Shown here: piece by piece, positions 36,866 to 45,759 of the stretch
Layout of the letters: each line of letters starts with the position of its first letter
Numbering within the stretch: position 1 is the first letter of the stretch
Origin: JALORV01 sp035498175
Lineage (GTDB): Bacteria > Pseudomonadota > Gammaproteobacteria > Burkholderiales > Burkholderiaceae_F
Length of the DNA stretch: 64,000 bases
Assembly (NCBI GenBank): GCA_035498175.1
Contig: DATKAJ010000014.1
Span: 62,001 to 126,000, forward strand
Direction: 5' to 3'
The notes under the pieces: generated by a model
The model's input: only the letters and a program-made list of their open reading frames with translations
The model's database searches: none
Told to the model about the DNA's origin: nothing
Translations under genes and position numbers: made by a program

Positions 36866-38005
36866 ATGCCCGAAGACCCCGCGCCAGCGTCCCACAATCC
36901 ATCGGCGCAACTGCGGAGCGCGGAGGGGCGCGATGTCCTCGTGCTCGGCGGCTCATGGCGCCTCGGGACGCTGCCGGAGATCGAGCGCATGCTTGCCGCG
37001 CTGGCACTCCCGGCGGGTGTAGCCGTCGACGGCAGCCGCATCACCGACATCGACAGCGCGGCAGCCCTCGCGCTGCTCAACCGCATTGCGACGACGGGAA
37101 CCGACGTTGAGCAGCTCGCGCTGAAGGGCTTTGCGCCCAACGAGGCGCGGATCGTCGAGCAGGTGCGCCGTCGGCTGCCGGAGATCAACGGCAAGGTCCC
37201 GCACCGGCGCGAAGGACTGTTCGCCCACATCGGGCGCGAGACGCTCTCCGTCATGGCCCTGCTCGCCGGCCACCTGAACTTCCTCGGGGAAGTGCTTGCG
37301 GGCTTGGCGCGCACGCTGGTCGTGCGCGGACGCCTGCGTCCACGCGAGCTGACCGCCCAGTTCGAGCAGGTCTGCCTAAACGCGATCCCGGTGGTGGCGC
37401 TGGTGACGCTGCTGATCGGGGTCGTGGTCGCCTACCTTCTCGGCCTGCAGGCCGAGAAGTACGGCGCGAACATCTTCGTCGTGGACGGCGTCGGCATCGG
37501 GGCGACACGCGAGTTCGCGCCGATCATCGTGGCGGTGATCGTCGCCGGCCGCTCCGGCGCGGCGTTCACGGCGCAGCTCGGCTCCATGCGGCTCAACGAG
37601 GAGACCGACGCTATCCGGACGCTGGGCCTCTCGCCGATGGACGTGCTGGTCCTGCCGCGCGTACTGTCGCTGATGCTGGCGATGCCGCTGCTGGTGTTCG
37701 TCGGTGACGTGATGAGCCTGCTCGGCGCGATGCTCATCGCCGGACCGCAGCTCGATATCACGCCGACGACCTTCCTGGCGCGCCTGCAGGAGAACCTCTC
37801 CATCCGCCACGTCTACGTCGGCCTGCTGAAAGCGCCGGTCTTTGCGCTGTTCATCGCGGTGATCGGCTGTCGCATGGGCATGACGGTGCGCCGCGACACG
37901 CGCGCACTCGGCATCGCAACGACGTCGACCGTGGTGCAAGGCATCGTCGCGGTCATCCTGCTCGACGCGGCATTCGCCGTGCTGTTCCAGGAACTGGACA
38001 TCTGA
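36866..38005 (+). CDS. mlaE: MlaE-like permease with N-terminal STAS-like domain
   Basis: A 379-residue inner-membrane permease. Residues about 20-110 look like a STAS domain (VDGSRITDIDSAAALALLNRI), and from 130 onward it is an MlaE/YrbE permease with about five membrane helices and the conserved GATREFAPIIVAVIVAGRSGAAFTAQLG-type core (quoted here in part: EFAPIIVAVIVAGRSG). It works with the ATPase and MCE protein encoded downstream to move phospholipid or another lipid between inner and outer membranes. Fusion of STAS and permease parts is common in MCE systems outside the E. coli mla operon. It overlaps the next gene by one base. Confidence 0.9.
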   Translation: MPEDPAPASHNPSAQLRSAEGRDVLVLGGSWRLGTLPEIERMLAALALPAGVAVDGSRITDIDSAAALALLNRIATTGTDVEQLALKGFAPNEARIVEQVRRRLPEINGKVPHRREGLFAHIGRETLSVMALLAGHLNFLGEVLAGLARTLVVRGRLRPRELTAQFEQVCLNAIPVVALVTLLIGVVVAYLLGLQAEKYGANIFVVDGVGIGATREFAPIIVAVIVAGRSGAAFTAQLGSMRLNEETDAIRTLGLSPMDVLVLPRVLSLMLAMPLLVFVGDVMSLLGAMLIAGPQLDITPTTFLARLQENLSIRHVYVGLLKAPVFALFIAVIGCRMGMTVRRDTRALGIATTSTVVQGIVAVILLDAAFAVLFQELDI

Positions 38006-38775
38006 TGGCCGCGTCCGGCACGGTCATTGAGATCGACAAGGTCGTCACCCGTTTCGGCGACCAGGCGGTGCACGACGGCGTCAGCTTCGGGGTCGGGAAG
38101 GGAACTCTGGTCGCGCTGATCGGTGGCAGCGGAACCGGCAAGACGGTCCTGCTGCGCGAGATCATCGGACTGCAGCGCCCCACTGCCGGCCGCATCCGGC
38201 TGCTCGGCACCGATGTCTGGAACGCGAGCGAGGACGAGATGAACGCGACGCGGCGTCGTTTCGGCATGATGTTCCAGGACGGCGCCCTATTCTCCTCGCT
38301 GACGGTTGCCGAGAACGTCGCGGTGCCGCTGACCGAGCACGCGCAAGTGCCGCCCAGCATGCTCGATCCGCTGGTGCACCTGCGGCTCGCGCAGGCGGGC
38401 CTCGGCCCCGATGCCGCTCAGAAGATGCCGAGCGAACTGTCGGGGGGCATGCGCAAGCGCGCGGCGATTGCGCGTGCGCTTGCGCTCGAACCCGAGATCC
38501 TGTTCCTCGACGAACCGACCTCGGGTCTGGATCCGACCACGGCGCGCGGCTTCGATGCGATGGTGCGCTCGCTGGTCGACGACCTGGGCATCACGGTCTT
38601 CCTGGTGACGCACGACCTCGATACGCTGCTGACGGTGGTCGACCGCATCGTCGTGCTAGCGCGCGGCAAGGTTCTCGCCGATGGCCCGCCGAAGCAGGTG
38701 ATGCGGGTCGACGATCCCTGGATCCAGAGCTACTTCTCGGTCCGCACGATGGTGGGCGACTCGGTGCGCTCGTAG
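38005..38775 (+). CDS. mlaF: MlaF-like ABC transporter ATPase
   Basis: A 256-residue ABC ATPase. Walker A GGSGTGKT is at 40-47, signature ELSGGMRKRAAIARA and Walker B ILFLDEPTSGLDP follow, then the H-loop VTHDLDTLL. FQDGALFSSLTVAENVAVPL is typical of MlaF/Ttg2A. It powers lipid transport through the MlaE permease encoded upstream. The ATG overlaps the permease stop codon, so the two are translationally coupled. Confidence 0.94.
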   Translation: MAASGTVIEIDKVVTRFGDQAVHDGVSFGVGKGTLVALIGGSGTGKTVLLREIIGLQRPTAGRIRLLGTDVWNASEDEMNATRRRFGMMFQDGALFSSLTVAENVAVPLTEHAQVPPSMLDPLVHLRLAQAGLGPDAAQKMPSELSGGMRKRAAIARALALEPEILFLDEPTSGLDPTTARGFDAMVRSLVDDLGITVFLVTHDLDTLLTVVDRIVVLARGKVLADGPPKQVMRVDDPWIQSYFSVRTMVGDSVRS

Positions 38776-38819
38776 ACCGCGCCGAAGGCGCCGAGATAGG
38801 TCCTAGAATCCTGCGCAGC

Positions 38820-39758
38820 ATGGAAGCCGAGGCCAAGTACACGTATGTCGGGCTCGCCGTCGTCGGGCTGCTGACCGCGCTCGTGGTCGGCATCATCTGG
38901 CTCAAGCACAGTGGCCGCATCAGCGACTTCAACTTCTACACCGTGTACTTCGAGAACCAGAATCTCGATGGGTTGCAGATCGGCGCTGACGTCTCCATGC
39001 GCGGCATCAAGGTCGGCCGCGTCGAGGACTATGCGCTGACGCCAGACAACATCAACCGCGTGCGCGTGCTGCTGCGTATCGATCGCCGCACCCCAGTCAG
39101 CACGAACACGGTGGCGGTGGTCAACCGCCGCTTCGTGACCGGCATTGCCAAGATCGACCTCGAGACCGGCGCTCCGCCGGGGCCGCCTCTGCTCGAGGTG
39201 CTGCCCAACGAGAACTTCCCGGTGATCCCGGAAGGCACGTCGAACCTCGACGAGATCGCGAACCGCCTGAACAAGGTGGGCGAGACTGCTGCAGAGACAC
39301 TGGAGCGCCTGAACGACGTACTGAAGCCGGAAAATCGCGCCGCGCTCGAAAAGACGCTCGCGAACCTGCGCGACCTCACCGGCGGGCTCAACCAGCGGAT
39401 GGCGGAGCTCGACCGCACGCTGAAGTCGATCCAGGGCGCCGCCGACAATCTCGGCCATGCCAGCAGCAGCGTCGGCGTTTTCGCCGACAACGCCGGACGC
39501 GACCTGCGTCCGGTGCTGCAGCAGGCCGAGCGCACGCTGAAGGACATATCCGCAACGACCGCTGCGCTCGAGAAACAGGCCAATTTCCTGGCGCAGTCGG
39601 TCGGCACGACCGTCAATTCGAGCGGCGACCAGCTCACTGCAGCCGTCGCCGAACTCCAGGCGACCGGTGCCACGCTGAGCCGGTTGCTGGACCGCCTGCA
39701 GGATCCGCGCGCGGCCCTGCTCGGGCCGTCGAACACTCAGCGCGGGCCGGGAGAGTGA
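38820..39758 (+). CDS. mlaD: MCE/MlaD-domain lipid-binding protein
   Basis: A 312-residue protein with one N-terminal membrane helix (about 8-29, YVGLAVVGLLTALVVGIIWL) and an MCE domain (about 38-115, YFENQNLDGLQIGADVSMRG, KVGRVEDYAL). The C-terminal half, from about 140, is a long amphipathic helical region with regular Leu/Ala spacing, longer than in E. coli MlaD and more like other MCE proteins with coiled-coil tails. It would bind lipid in the periplasm. Its gene follows the ATPase gene by 44 bases; TAGAAT about 20 bases upstream resembles a -10 element. Confidence 0.92.
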   Translation: MEAEAKYTYVGLAVVGLLTALVVGIIWLKHSGRISDFNFYTVYFENQNLDGLQIGADVSMRGIKVGRVEDYALTPDNINRVRVLLRIDRRTPVSTNTVAVVNRRFVTGIAKIDLETGAPPGPPLLEVLPNENFPVIPEGTSNLDEIANRLNKVGETAAETLERLNDVLKPENRAALEKTLANLRDLTGGLNQRMAELDRTLKSIQGAADNLGHASSSVGVFADNAGRDLRPVLQQAERTLKDISATTAALEKQANFLAQSVGTTVNSSGDQLTAAVAELQATGATLSRLLDRLQDPRAALLGPSNTQRGPGE

Positions 39759-39760
39759 CG

Positions 39761-40393
39761 ATGCTCGTACGCCTGCTCGCCGCCGCGGCCGCCACCGCGC
39801 TCGCATCCGGCTGCGTCTCGCTGACGGTCGGCAAGGACACACCCGTTCAATCGCAGTTCCGCATCGTCGATCGTGGCGCGCCACCGGCGCCGGCCGCGCG
39901 CCCGATCGGCCGCGAACTCGTCATCGCCCCGCAACCGGGCGCGTCGGTCGATGATTCCTTCGCGCTTGCCTACTCACGCGCGGCGCAGCAGCGCGCCGCC
40001 TATCAATTCGCTTCGTGGAGCGACCGTCCATCGAGCCGGCTGGCGCAGCTGCTGGTCGATCGCCTCACCGCGCGCAATGCCTTCACGTCAGTAGCGCTGG
40101 TCGGCCGCGGTGTCGCGGGCAACCTGCAGCTCAATCTCACGGTCAACGACTTCTTTCATGATGCGTCGAGCGACCCCGGCACTGCGCGGGTTGAGGTCAG
40201 CGCGGAACTGATCGACCGGACGACGCGGCGGTTGCTCGGCCGCAAGGTCTTCAATGCGACGGCGCCGGTCGAACGTGCCGACTCCGCGGCGGCGGCCGCC
40301 GCACTCAGCGCCGCCAGCAGCACCGTGCTCGACCAGCTCACAGCGTGGGTCGAGGCCACCGCGGCACCCTCGGCGCTGGCCCTGCGCCACTGA
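39761..40393 (+). CDS. ABC-type transport auxiliary lipoprotein (PqiC-like)
   Basis: A 210-residue lipoprotein. I prefer the ATG at 39761, giving a leader MLVRLLAAAAATALASGC with a lipobox LASGC; a GTG two codons upstream overlaps the mlaD stop and is the alternative. The mature part contains ARPIGRELVIAPQPG, DSFALAYSRAAQQRAAYQFA and a C-terminal helix, features of the auxiliary lipoprotein family (PF03886-type) that accompanies MCE transporters such as PqiABC. It is probably anchored in the outer membrane, where it would cooperate with the MlaD-like protein. Confidence 0.85.
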   Translation: MLVRLLAAAAATALASGCVSLTVGKDTPVQSQFRIVDRGAPPAPAARPIGRELVIAPQPGASVDDSFALAYSRAAQQRAAYQFASWSDRPSSRLAQLLVDRLTARNAFTSVALVGRGVAGNLQLNLTVNDFFHDASSDPGTARVEVSAELIDRTTRRLLGRKVFNATAPVERADSAAAAAALSAASSTVLDQLTAWVEATAAPSALALRH

Positions 40394-40396
40394 CCG

Positions 40397-40786
40397 ATGC
40401 GCGACGCCGACCGACCGTCGTCCGCGCGCAATGTGCTCGGCGGGCCGCTGGCGCCCTGCTGCGAGGATCCGGCGACCGGCTTCTTCCGTGACGGCTACTG
40501 CCACACCGGCCCGCAGGATCTCGGCTCGCACACGGTCTGCGCGAGCATGACCGCGAAGTTCCTCGCCTTCTCACGTGCGCACGGCAACGACCTCGGCACG
40601 CCGCGGGCCGAGTTCATGTTTCCCGGACTCGTGCCCGGCGATCGCTGGTGCCTGTGCGCAGCGCGCTGGCGCGAGGCGTGCGAGGCCAGTGCGGCGCCGC
40701 CGGTCATCCTGGCCGCGACACACGAGCTTGCGCTGCGCACCGTCACGCTCGAACAACTGACCCGCCACGCCCTCGATCGCGAATGA
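40397..40786 (+). CDS. DUF2237 family protein
   Basis: A 129-residue protein closely matching the DUF2237 consensus: NVLGGPLAPCCEDPATGFFR, CHTGPQDLGSHTVCASMT, FMFPGLVPGDRWCLCAARW and APPVILAATHELAL. Five conserved cysteines suggest metal binding or redox chemistry, but no function is established for the family. It begins three bases after the lipoprotein gene and overlaps the PIN-domain gene by four bases. Confidence 0.92.
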   Translation: MRDADRPSSARNVLGGPLAPCCEDPATGFFRDGYCHTGPQDLGSHTVCASMTAKFLAFSRAHGNDLGTPRAEFMFPGLVPGDRWCLCAARWREACEASAAPPVILAATHELALRTVTLEQLTRHALDRE

Positions 40787-41211
40787 AGGTCGCGACTGCA
40801 GTCGTCGACACCAACGTGCTGCTCGACTTCTGGGTGTTCGAGGATCCGCGCGCGGTGCCTCTGCGGGCTGCGATCGAGTCCGGCGCGCTCGGCGCCTGGC
40901 GGAGCGGCGCCGTCGTCGACGAGCTGAGCGACGTGCTGGCGCGTCCCGCGTTCGGCCTCGCCAACGAGCGGCGCTGCGAGATCCTGCGGCTGTGGGACCG
41001 GCTGGCACGGCCCGTGGCCCGCGTCATGCCCGCACCGTGGAGTTGCAGCGACCCACGCGACCAGATGTTCCTCGATCTCGCCTGCAGCGTCCGCGCCGAC
41101 TGGCTGATCACGAGGGACAAGGCGCTCCTCAAGCTCGCCCGGCGCGTGCACGGCTCCGGCTTGAACATCGGCGAGCCGGCGCGTGTGGTGCACGGCGTCG
41201 TCCATGGCTGA
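40783..41211 (+). CDS. PIN-domain putative ribonuclease (COG1569-like)
   Basis: A 142-residue PIN domain. Candidate acidic active-site residues are Asp9 (AVVDTNVLLDFW), an acidic position in GAVVDELSDVLAR, and the aspartates in CSDPRDQMFLDLA and WLITRDKALLKLA. The ATG overlaps the DUF2237 stop (ATGA). PIN proteins are often VapC-type toxins, but no antitoxin gene is adjacent; the neighbours are DUF2237 and an alcohol dehydrogenase. It is therefore better treated as an orphan PIN protein. Confidence 0.85.
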   Translation: MKVATAVVDTNVLLDFWVFEDPRAVPLRAAIESGALGAWRSGAVVDELSDVLARPAFGLANERRCEILRLWDRLARPVARVMPAPWSCSDPRDQMFLDLACSVRADWLITRDKALLKLARRVHGSGLNIGEPARVVHGVVHG

Positions 41212-42202
41212 GCGTTCGCTCGCCATGGCTCTGACGACGGCCGGCGGCTCGCTGCAGCCGCTGGAACGTGACCTTCCGACGCCCGCCACCGATGAGGTGC
41301 TGCTGCGTGTGCACGCCTGCGGCGTCTGTCGGACCGACCTGCATATTGTCGACGGCGAACTGCCGGAACCGCGCCTGCCGCGGGTGCCCGGCCACGAGGT
41401 CGTCGGCGTCGTCGTCGCGCGCGGGATGGCAGTTGAACGGTTCACGATCGGTGATCGCGTCGGCGTGCCGTGGCTCGGTGGCACCTGCCGCACGTGCCGC
41501 TTCTGCCGCTCGCAGCATGAGAATCTCTGCGACGCGCCGGTGTTCACGGGTTACACCCGAGACGGTGGCTACGCCGAGCATGCGGTCGCGCGCGCCGACT
41601 ACTGCTACGCGCTGCCGCCGGAGATCGACGATCTGCACGCGGCGCCCCTGCTCTGCGCCGGGTTGATCGGCTACCGCGCGCTGCGGATGGCGGGTGAGGC
41701 CGTCCGCCTTGGCGTGTACGGCTTCGGCGCCGCCGCGCACCTGATCACACAGGTCGCGGTCGCGCAGGGGCGCGAGGTCTACGCATTCACAAGGCCGGAC
41801 GACACATCGGCGCAGGCGTTCGCGCGCTCGCTGGGATGCGCCTGGGCGGGCGGCTCGGAAACTGCGCCGCCGGTCGCACTCGACGCTGCGATTCTGTTCG
41901 CGCCGGTGGGATCGTTGGTGCCGGCCGCACTCGCGGCGACGACCAAAGGCGGCACCGTTGTCTGCGCGGGGATCCACATGTCCGATATCCCGGCGTTTCC
42001 GTATCGACTGCTGTGGGGCGAGCGTGTGGTGCGTTCGGTGGCGAACCTGACGCGTGCCGACGGCGACGAGTTCTTCGCGCTGGTGCAGCGCTATCGGCCC
42101 AAGGCGAGCATCGACGTCTTCCCGCTGCGCCAGGCCAATGAAGCGCTTGCGGCGCTGCGCGCGGGCCACGTCAGCGGCGCCGCCGTGCTCGACTGTCGCT
42201 AG
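41204..42202 (+). CDS. Zinc-dependent alcohol dehydrogenase family protein
   Basis: A 332-residue medium-chain dehydrogenase. Catalytic zinc ligands are Cys42 (HACGVCRTDLH) and His64 (VPGHEVVG), and the structural zinc site has Cys95, 98, 101 and 109 (CRTCRFCRSQHENLC). The nucleotide site GVYGFGAAAHLI is near 175. It belongs to the AdhP-like single-domain group often annotated as alcohol dehydrogenase; the substrate is unknown. It overlaps the PIN gene by eight bases; a second ATG at 41225 would avoid the overlap. Confidence 0.88.
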   Translation: MAERSLAMALTTAGGSLQPLERDLPTPATDEVLLRVHACGVCRTDLHIVDGELPEPRLPRVPGHEVVGVVVARGMAVERFTIGDRVGVPWLGGTCRTCRFCRSQHENLCDAPVFTGYTRDGGYAEHAVARADYCYALPPEIDDLHAAPLLCAGLIGYRALRMAGEAVRLGVYGFGAAAHLITQVAVAQGREVYAFTRPDDTSAQAFARSLGCAWAGGSETAPPVALDAAILFAPVGSLVPAALAATTKGGTVVCAGIHMSDIPAFPYRLLWGERVVRSVANLTRADGDEFFALVQRYRPKASIDVFPLRQANEALAALRAGHVSGAAVLDCR

Positions 42203-42210
42203 CGCCGGGG

Positions 42211-43263
42211 TCACACCGGCGCGGGAACGTGCGGCTCGAGCACCAGATGGCGCAGGGCCCGTGCGTCGTCGAGCGCGTGGTGCCGCCGGAGATTCAATCG
42301 CTGCGTGGCTTCGTCCAGGGATTCGTAGGCGATCGGCACGCGGCGCCATTGCACATTGGGCGGCAACTGCTCACCGCCGAAAAGCTCGGCCAGCGCCCAG
42401 CGATCGAAGCCCGAGTCGCTGATGATGGTCGTCGGCAGCCTGCGCGCGCGTTCAGTCAGCCACTCGGTGAGCGCCTGTGCGCCCAATTCCTTCGGCACGG
42501 CGTCGCCGTCGAGCAGCGGGATCACGGTTTCGTTGACGAAGCGGCTCGCACGGGCGCGATCCCAGCCTTCGAGCTCGGCATAGAACGCGGTCGAGTCCGT
42601 CGCCACCGCGCCGACGCTGATCAGCTGCGGCGCCCTGAGACTGGTGAACTCGCTGTCGATGAACACATAGGTCTGTGACGGGTCGGCGCGGAACACGGTG
42701 CTCGGCGGCGGCAGGATGCGAAACAGCAGCATCTCGTCGCCGTACTGTCCCGCAGGCAGCTCGAGCTTGGCCACAACTTCCGGCGCCGGCAGATCCGTCT
42801 CGCGGAAGCCGGCGCGGCGCATCGCCCGCAAGGCCTTCACGTTGCGCCGCGACGGCCGTGCCAGAAAGCGGTTAACGCCGAAGTTGACCTGCAGCCAGTC
42901 GCACAGCGTGACCAGCGCCTCCGAGCCGTAGCCGTGTCCGGCGACACGTCGCTCCGCCAGCCAGATGTCGAGTTCGACGACGTCGTTCAGCACGTCGATG
43001 GGTCCGTGCGAAATGCAGCCGAGTTCGTCGCCGGCGACGCCAATGATGTACATCCGCCCGGCGTATGGCCGGGTCCCGTCGTAGAAGTGCGCCGGGTACG
43101 CCTGCGCGAACTGCTCCGGCGACGGAATCGGTCGATCCGGAAACATCGGCGGCCCCATCAGGTTCACCGTCAGATCGGAACCGATCAGCCATTCATAGAT
43201 GCGCGCGCGGTCGGTATCGCGGGCGCGGCGCAGCGTGACCTTGGCGCCGGTGATGGCCGTCAT
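42211..43263 (-). CDS. GNAT acetyltransferase-DEDDh exonuclease fusion
   Basis: A 350-residue two-domain protein in one uninterrupted frame. Residues 1-185 are a GNAT acetyltransferase (AERRVAGHGYGSEALVTL, then SRRNVKALRAMRRAGFRE), of the type acting on ribosomal proteins or small molecules. Residues about 198-345 are a DEDDh exonuclease fold: DxE at Asp203/Glu205 (FIDSEFTS), Asp283 or Asp287 (ISDSGFD), and HHALDDARAL (His328/329 to Asp332/333). Start at 43263 overlaps the M14 gene by four bases. I do not know of a characterised protein with this pairing. RNA or DNA end trimming is expected for the second half. Confidence 0.8.
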   Translation of the reverse strand: MTAITGAKVTLRRARDTDRARIYEWLIGSDLTVNLMGPPMFPDRPIPSPEQFAQAYPAHFYDGTRPYAGRMYIIGVAGDELGCISHGPIDVLNDVVELDIWLAERRVAGHGYGSEALVTLCDWLQVNFGVNRFLARPSRRNVKALRAMRRAGFRETDLPAPEVVAKLELPAGQYGDEMLLFRILPPPSTVFRADPSQTYVFIDSEFTSLRAPQLISVGAVATDSTAFYAELEGWDRARASRFVNETVIPLLDGDAVPKELGAQALTEWLTERARRLPTTIISDSGFDRWALAELFGGEQLPPNVQWRRVPIAYESLDEATQRLNLRRHHALDDARALRHLVLEPHVPAPV

Positions 43264-44393
43264 GGCGCGGTCCGCTCCAGGTGCTTCAGCACCGGACCGA
43301 GCATATCGGCACCAAGGCGCGCGCTGCGCGCGGAGCTCCATCCTGCGTCGGCATCGGGCGCGTTGGCGTTGTCCTTGAACGGCATCTCGAGAGTCAGCGA
43401 CAGACAGCCGAACGTGTGGCCGATGTACTTCGACGCGAGCTTGAGGACGTCGTCCTGGTACTTCTTCGCCGAATAGCCGTGCTCGCTCTGGAAATCGGCG
43501 CTCGCGGCGCGGAAGTCCGCGGCGAAGGCCCCCTGCTCCTGCTGCTGCCGTGCCGTGAAACCGGGCAACATTTCGCACCCGGCGATGAAGACATACGGCA
43601 GGACCTCGTCGCCGTGGATGTCGAAGAATGCAGCGCAGCCCGTGGCCTGGATGGCATCGCGCACGGCGAGCACTTCGGGACTGCGCTCGGCCGACGGCTG
43701 CAGCCACTCGCGGTTGAGGTTCGCACCCGCCGCATTGGTCCTCAGGTTGCCGAGCACCGAGCCGTCGGGATTCATGTTCGGAACGATGTGAAAGGTCGCC
43801 ATGCGCTGCAATCCGCGCGCCACCGCGTCGTCCGGGTCGAGCAGTCGCTGCAGGAGGCCGTCGACGAACCATTCGGCCATGGTCTCGCCGGGGTGCTGGC
43901 GCGCAATGATCCACACCGGCTGCGGACCGGAACCGATGATCAGCCGGTCCAGCTCGCGCCCCTGCAGGCTGCCTCCCAGCCGCTGCTGGCGGGCGCCACG
44001 TGCTGTGCAGTCTGCCAGCAGCGCTCGGTGCCGTTCCCATGAATACGGCTCGAAGTACGCGACTTCAATCGTTCGCGACGGTGGAACCTCGATCGTCATC
44101 GTCCGGCCGTCGTAACCCGTCGGCAGGCGCATCCAGCGTTGCTCATCGATCCGCGCGACGGCGCGGTAGCCCCTCCATCCCTCCGGATAGGTCGTTTCGC
44201 CGGCGTTGGTCACACGCAGGCGCGCGCCCGAGGAACCGACGCCGCCGACGCGGAAGTGAAACCACTGCCGAAATTCAGAGCGACTGCCGTCGCTGCGAAC
44301 ATCGGGGCGAATGCGCAGTTCGGCGGAGTCGTCCCCGACGGCGTCCACTTCAATGGCGCCGCTGTCGAAACTGCTGGTGAAGGTGAGCGACAT
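43260..44393 (-). CDS. M14-family cytosolic carboxypeptidase
   Basis: A 377-residue metallocarboxypeptidase of the cytosolic CCP6-like group. The N-terminal beta domain (about 1-115) precedes the peptidase. Zinc ligands and catalytic residues are visible: His167 to Glu170 (ARQHPGETMAEW), His260 (FFDIHGDEVLPY), the NMNPDGS and NLNREW motifs, and Glu336 (LTLEMPFKDN). No signal peptide, so cytoplasmic. Substrates in bacteria are unknown. It is transcribed divergently from the aminotransferase gene across a 59-base gap. Confidence 0.92.
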   Translation of the reverse strand: MSLTFTSSFDSGAIEVDAVGDDSAELRIRPDVRSDGSRSEFRQWFHFRVGGVGSSGARLRVTNAGETTYPEGWRGYRAVARIDEQRWMRLPTGYDGRTMTIEVPPSRTIEVAYFEPYSWERHRALLADCTARGARQQRLGGSLQGRELDRLIIGSGPQPVWIIARQHPGETMAEWFVDGLLQRLLDPDDAVARGLQRMATFHIVPNMNPDGSVLGNLRTNAAGANLNREWLQPSAERSPEVLAVRDAIQATGCAAFFDIHGDEVLPYVFIAGCEMLPGFTARQQQEQGAFAADFRAASADFQSEHGYSAKKYQDDVLKLASKYIGHTFGCLSLTLEMPFKDNANAPDADAGWSSARSARLGADMLGPVLKHLERTAP

Positions 44394-44452
44394 ACGTGAA
44401 GTGAAAAGTATATAGTCGGCGCGCTCTAAGCCCCTGTTTTGCCTGTGATTTC

Positions 44453-45610
44453 ATGAACGCCATCGAACCGGTTTCGCGGCTGCCGCGCGTCGGCACGACG
44501 ATCTTCACGGTGATGTCGCAGCTCGCTGCAAAGCATGGGGCCGTCAATCTCGGCCAGGGCTTTCCGGACTTCAACTGCGATCCGGAGCTGCAGCGCCTGC
44601 TCGACGAGGCCGTGGCAGCCGGCAACAACCAGTACGCGCCGATGCCGGGCGTGGCCGATCTGCGCCGGGCGATCGCGGCGAAGTGCGAATCGCTTTACGG
44701 GCATCGCTACGACCCGGACACCGAGATCACGATCACCGCCGGCGCGACGCAGGCCATCATGGCCAGCGTGCTGGCGCTGGTGCAGCCCGGCGACGATGTG
44801 ATCGTGCTCGAACCCACCTACGACAGCTACGTCCCGTCGATCGTGCTCGCGGGCGGGCGCCCGATCCAGGTGCCGCTCGATGCGGCTCACGGGTACGCAC
44901 CGGACTGGGACCGCGTGCGCGCGGCGATCACGCCGCGCACCCGGCTCATGCTGCTCAACTTTCCCCACAACCCGACCGGCCGCACGCTGCAGACAGAGGA
45001 CCTCGTCGCGCTCGAGCAACTGGTCGAGCGTCACGACCTGTTGCTGCTGTCGGACGAAGTCTACGAGCACATCGTCTTCGACGGCGTGCCGCACCGCTCG
45101 CTGATGCGTTCGCCAGTCCTGGCCGAGCGCACGGTCGTGATCTCAAGCTTCGGCAAGACCTTCCACACCACGGGCTGGAAGGTCGGCTATGCGATGGCGC
45201 CGCGCGCGCTGACGGCCGAGATCCGCAAGGTCCACCAGTTCATGGTGTTCGCCGTCAATACGCCGGCGCAGCACGCCTTCGCGCACTACCTGGAGTCGCC
45301 CGCGCCGTATCTGCAGCTTCCGGCGTTCTATCAGGCCAAGCGCGATCTGCTGGTCGCGGGGCTCAAGGACACGCCTTTCCGGACGCTGCCGTGCGCCGGC
45401 ACCTACTTCGTGCTGGCCGACTATTCCGCGCTGAGCGACGCGCCCGAACCCGAATTCGCACAGGCCATGATCACGAAGTTCGGCGTCGCGGTGATCCCGG
45501 TGTCGGTCTTCTACGATGCGCCGCTGGATCGGCGCGTGGTCCGCTTCTGCTTCGCAAAGAAGGATGAGACGCTGCGCGAGGCGCTGGGGCGCATCAAGGC
45601 CGCGCTCTAG
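44453..45610 (+). CDS. Pyridoxal phosphate aminotransferase, YbdL-like methionine aminotransferase
   Basis: A 385-residue fold type I aminotransferase. The PLP lysine is Lys235 in SSFGKTFHTTGWKVGY, preceded by NFPHNPTGRTL and LLSDEVYEHIVFDG, and the N-terminus has HGAVNLGQGFPDF. The FGKTFHTTGWKVG block is characteristic of the YbdL/kynurenine aminotransferase branch that uses methionine and aromatic amino acids. It probably runs the last step of the methionine salvage pathway or general transamination. The following 150 bases before the next feature contain nothing identified. Confidence 0.9.
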   Translation: MNAIEPVSRLPRVGTTIFTVMSQLAAKHGAVNLGQGFPDFNCDPELQRLLDEAVAAGNNQYAPMPGVADLRRAIAAKCESLYGHRYDPDTEITITAGATQAIMASVLALVQPGDDVIVLEPTYDSYVPSIVLAGGRPIQVPLDAAHGYAPDWDRVRAAITPRTRLMLLNFPHNPTGRTLQTEDLVALEQLVERHDLLLLSDEVYEHIVFDGVPHRSLMRSPVLAERTVVISSFGKTFHTTGWKVGYAMAPRALTAEIRKVHQFMVFAVNTPAQHAFAHYLESPAPYLQLPAFYQAKRDLLVAGLKDTPFRTLPCAGTYFVLADYSALSDAPEPEFAQAMITKFGVAVIPVSVFYDAPLDRRVVRFCFAKKDETLREALGRIKAAL

Positions 45611-45759
45611 CCCCTGACACGGGAGTGCTCGTGTAGGCCGCCGCTCTTACCGGAATTTCCGTCAGAGTGGCAATCTCATACCGGGCCTCGTTCGGGCGAG
45701 ATAGTCTTGCAGACTGATCGCATTGAATCCGGCGGCGAGTTTGCTGGCAAGCTGTATTT

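Noticed and set aside
40783..41211. Toxin-antitoxin module
   Set aside because: Only the PIN-domain half is present; no small antitoxin gene lies on either side.
42211..44040. A continuous 609-codon frame that would extend the GNAT-exonuclease protein upstream
   Set aside because: The upstream part overlaps the M14 peptidase gene, which has complete zinc-peptidase motifs; the ATG at 43263 with a four-base overlap is the natural start.
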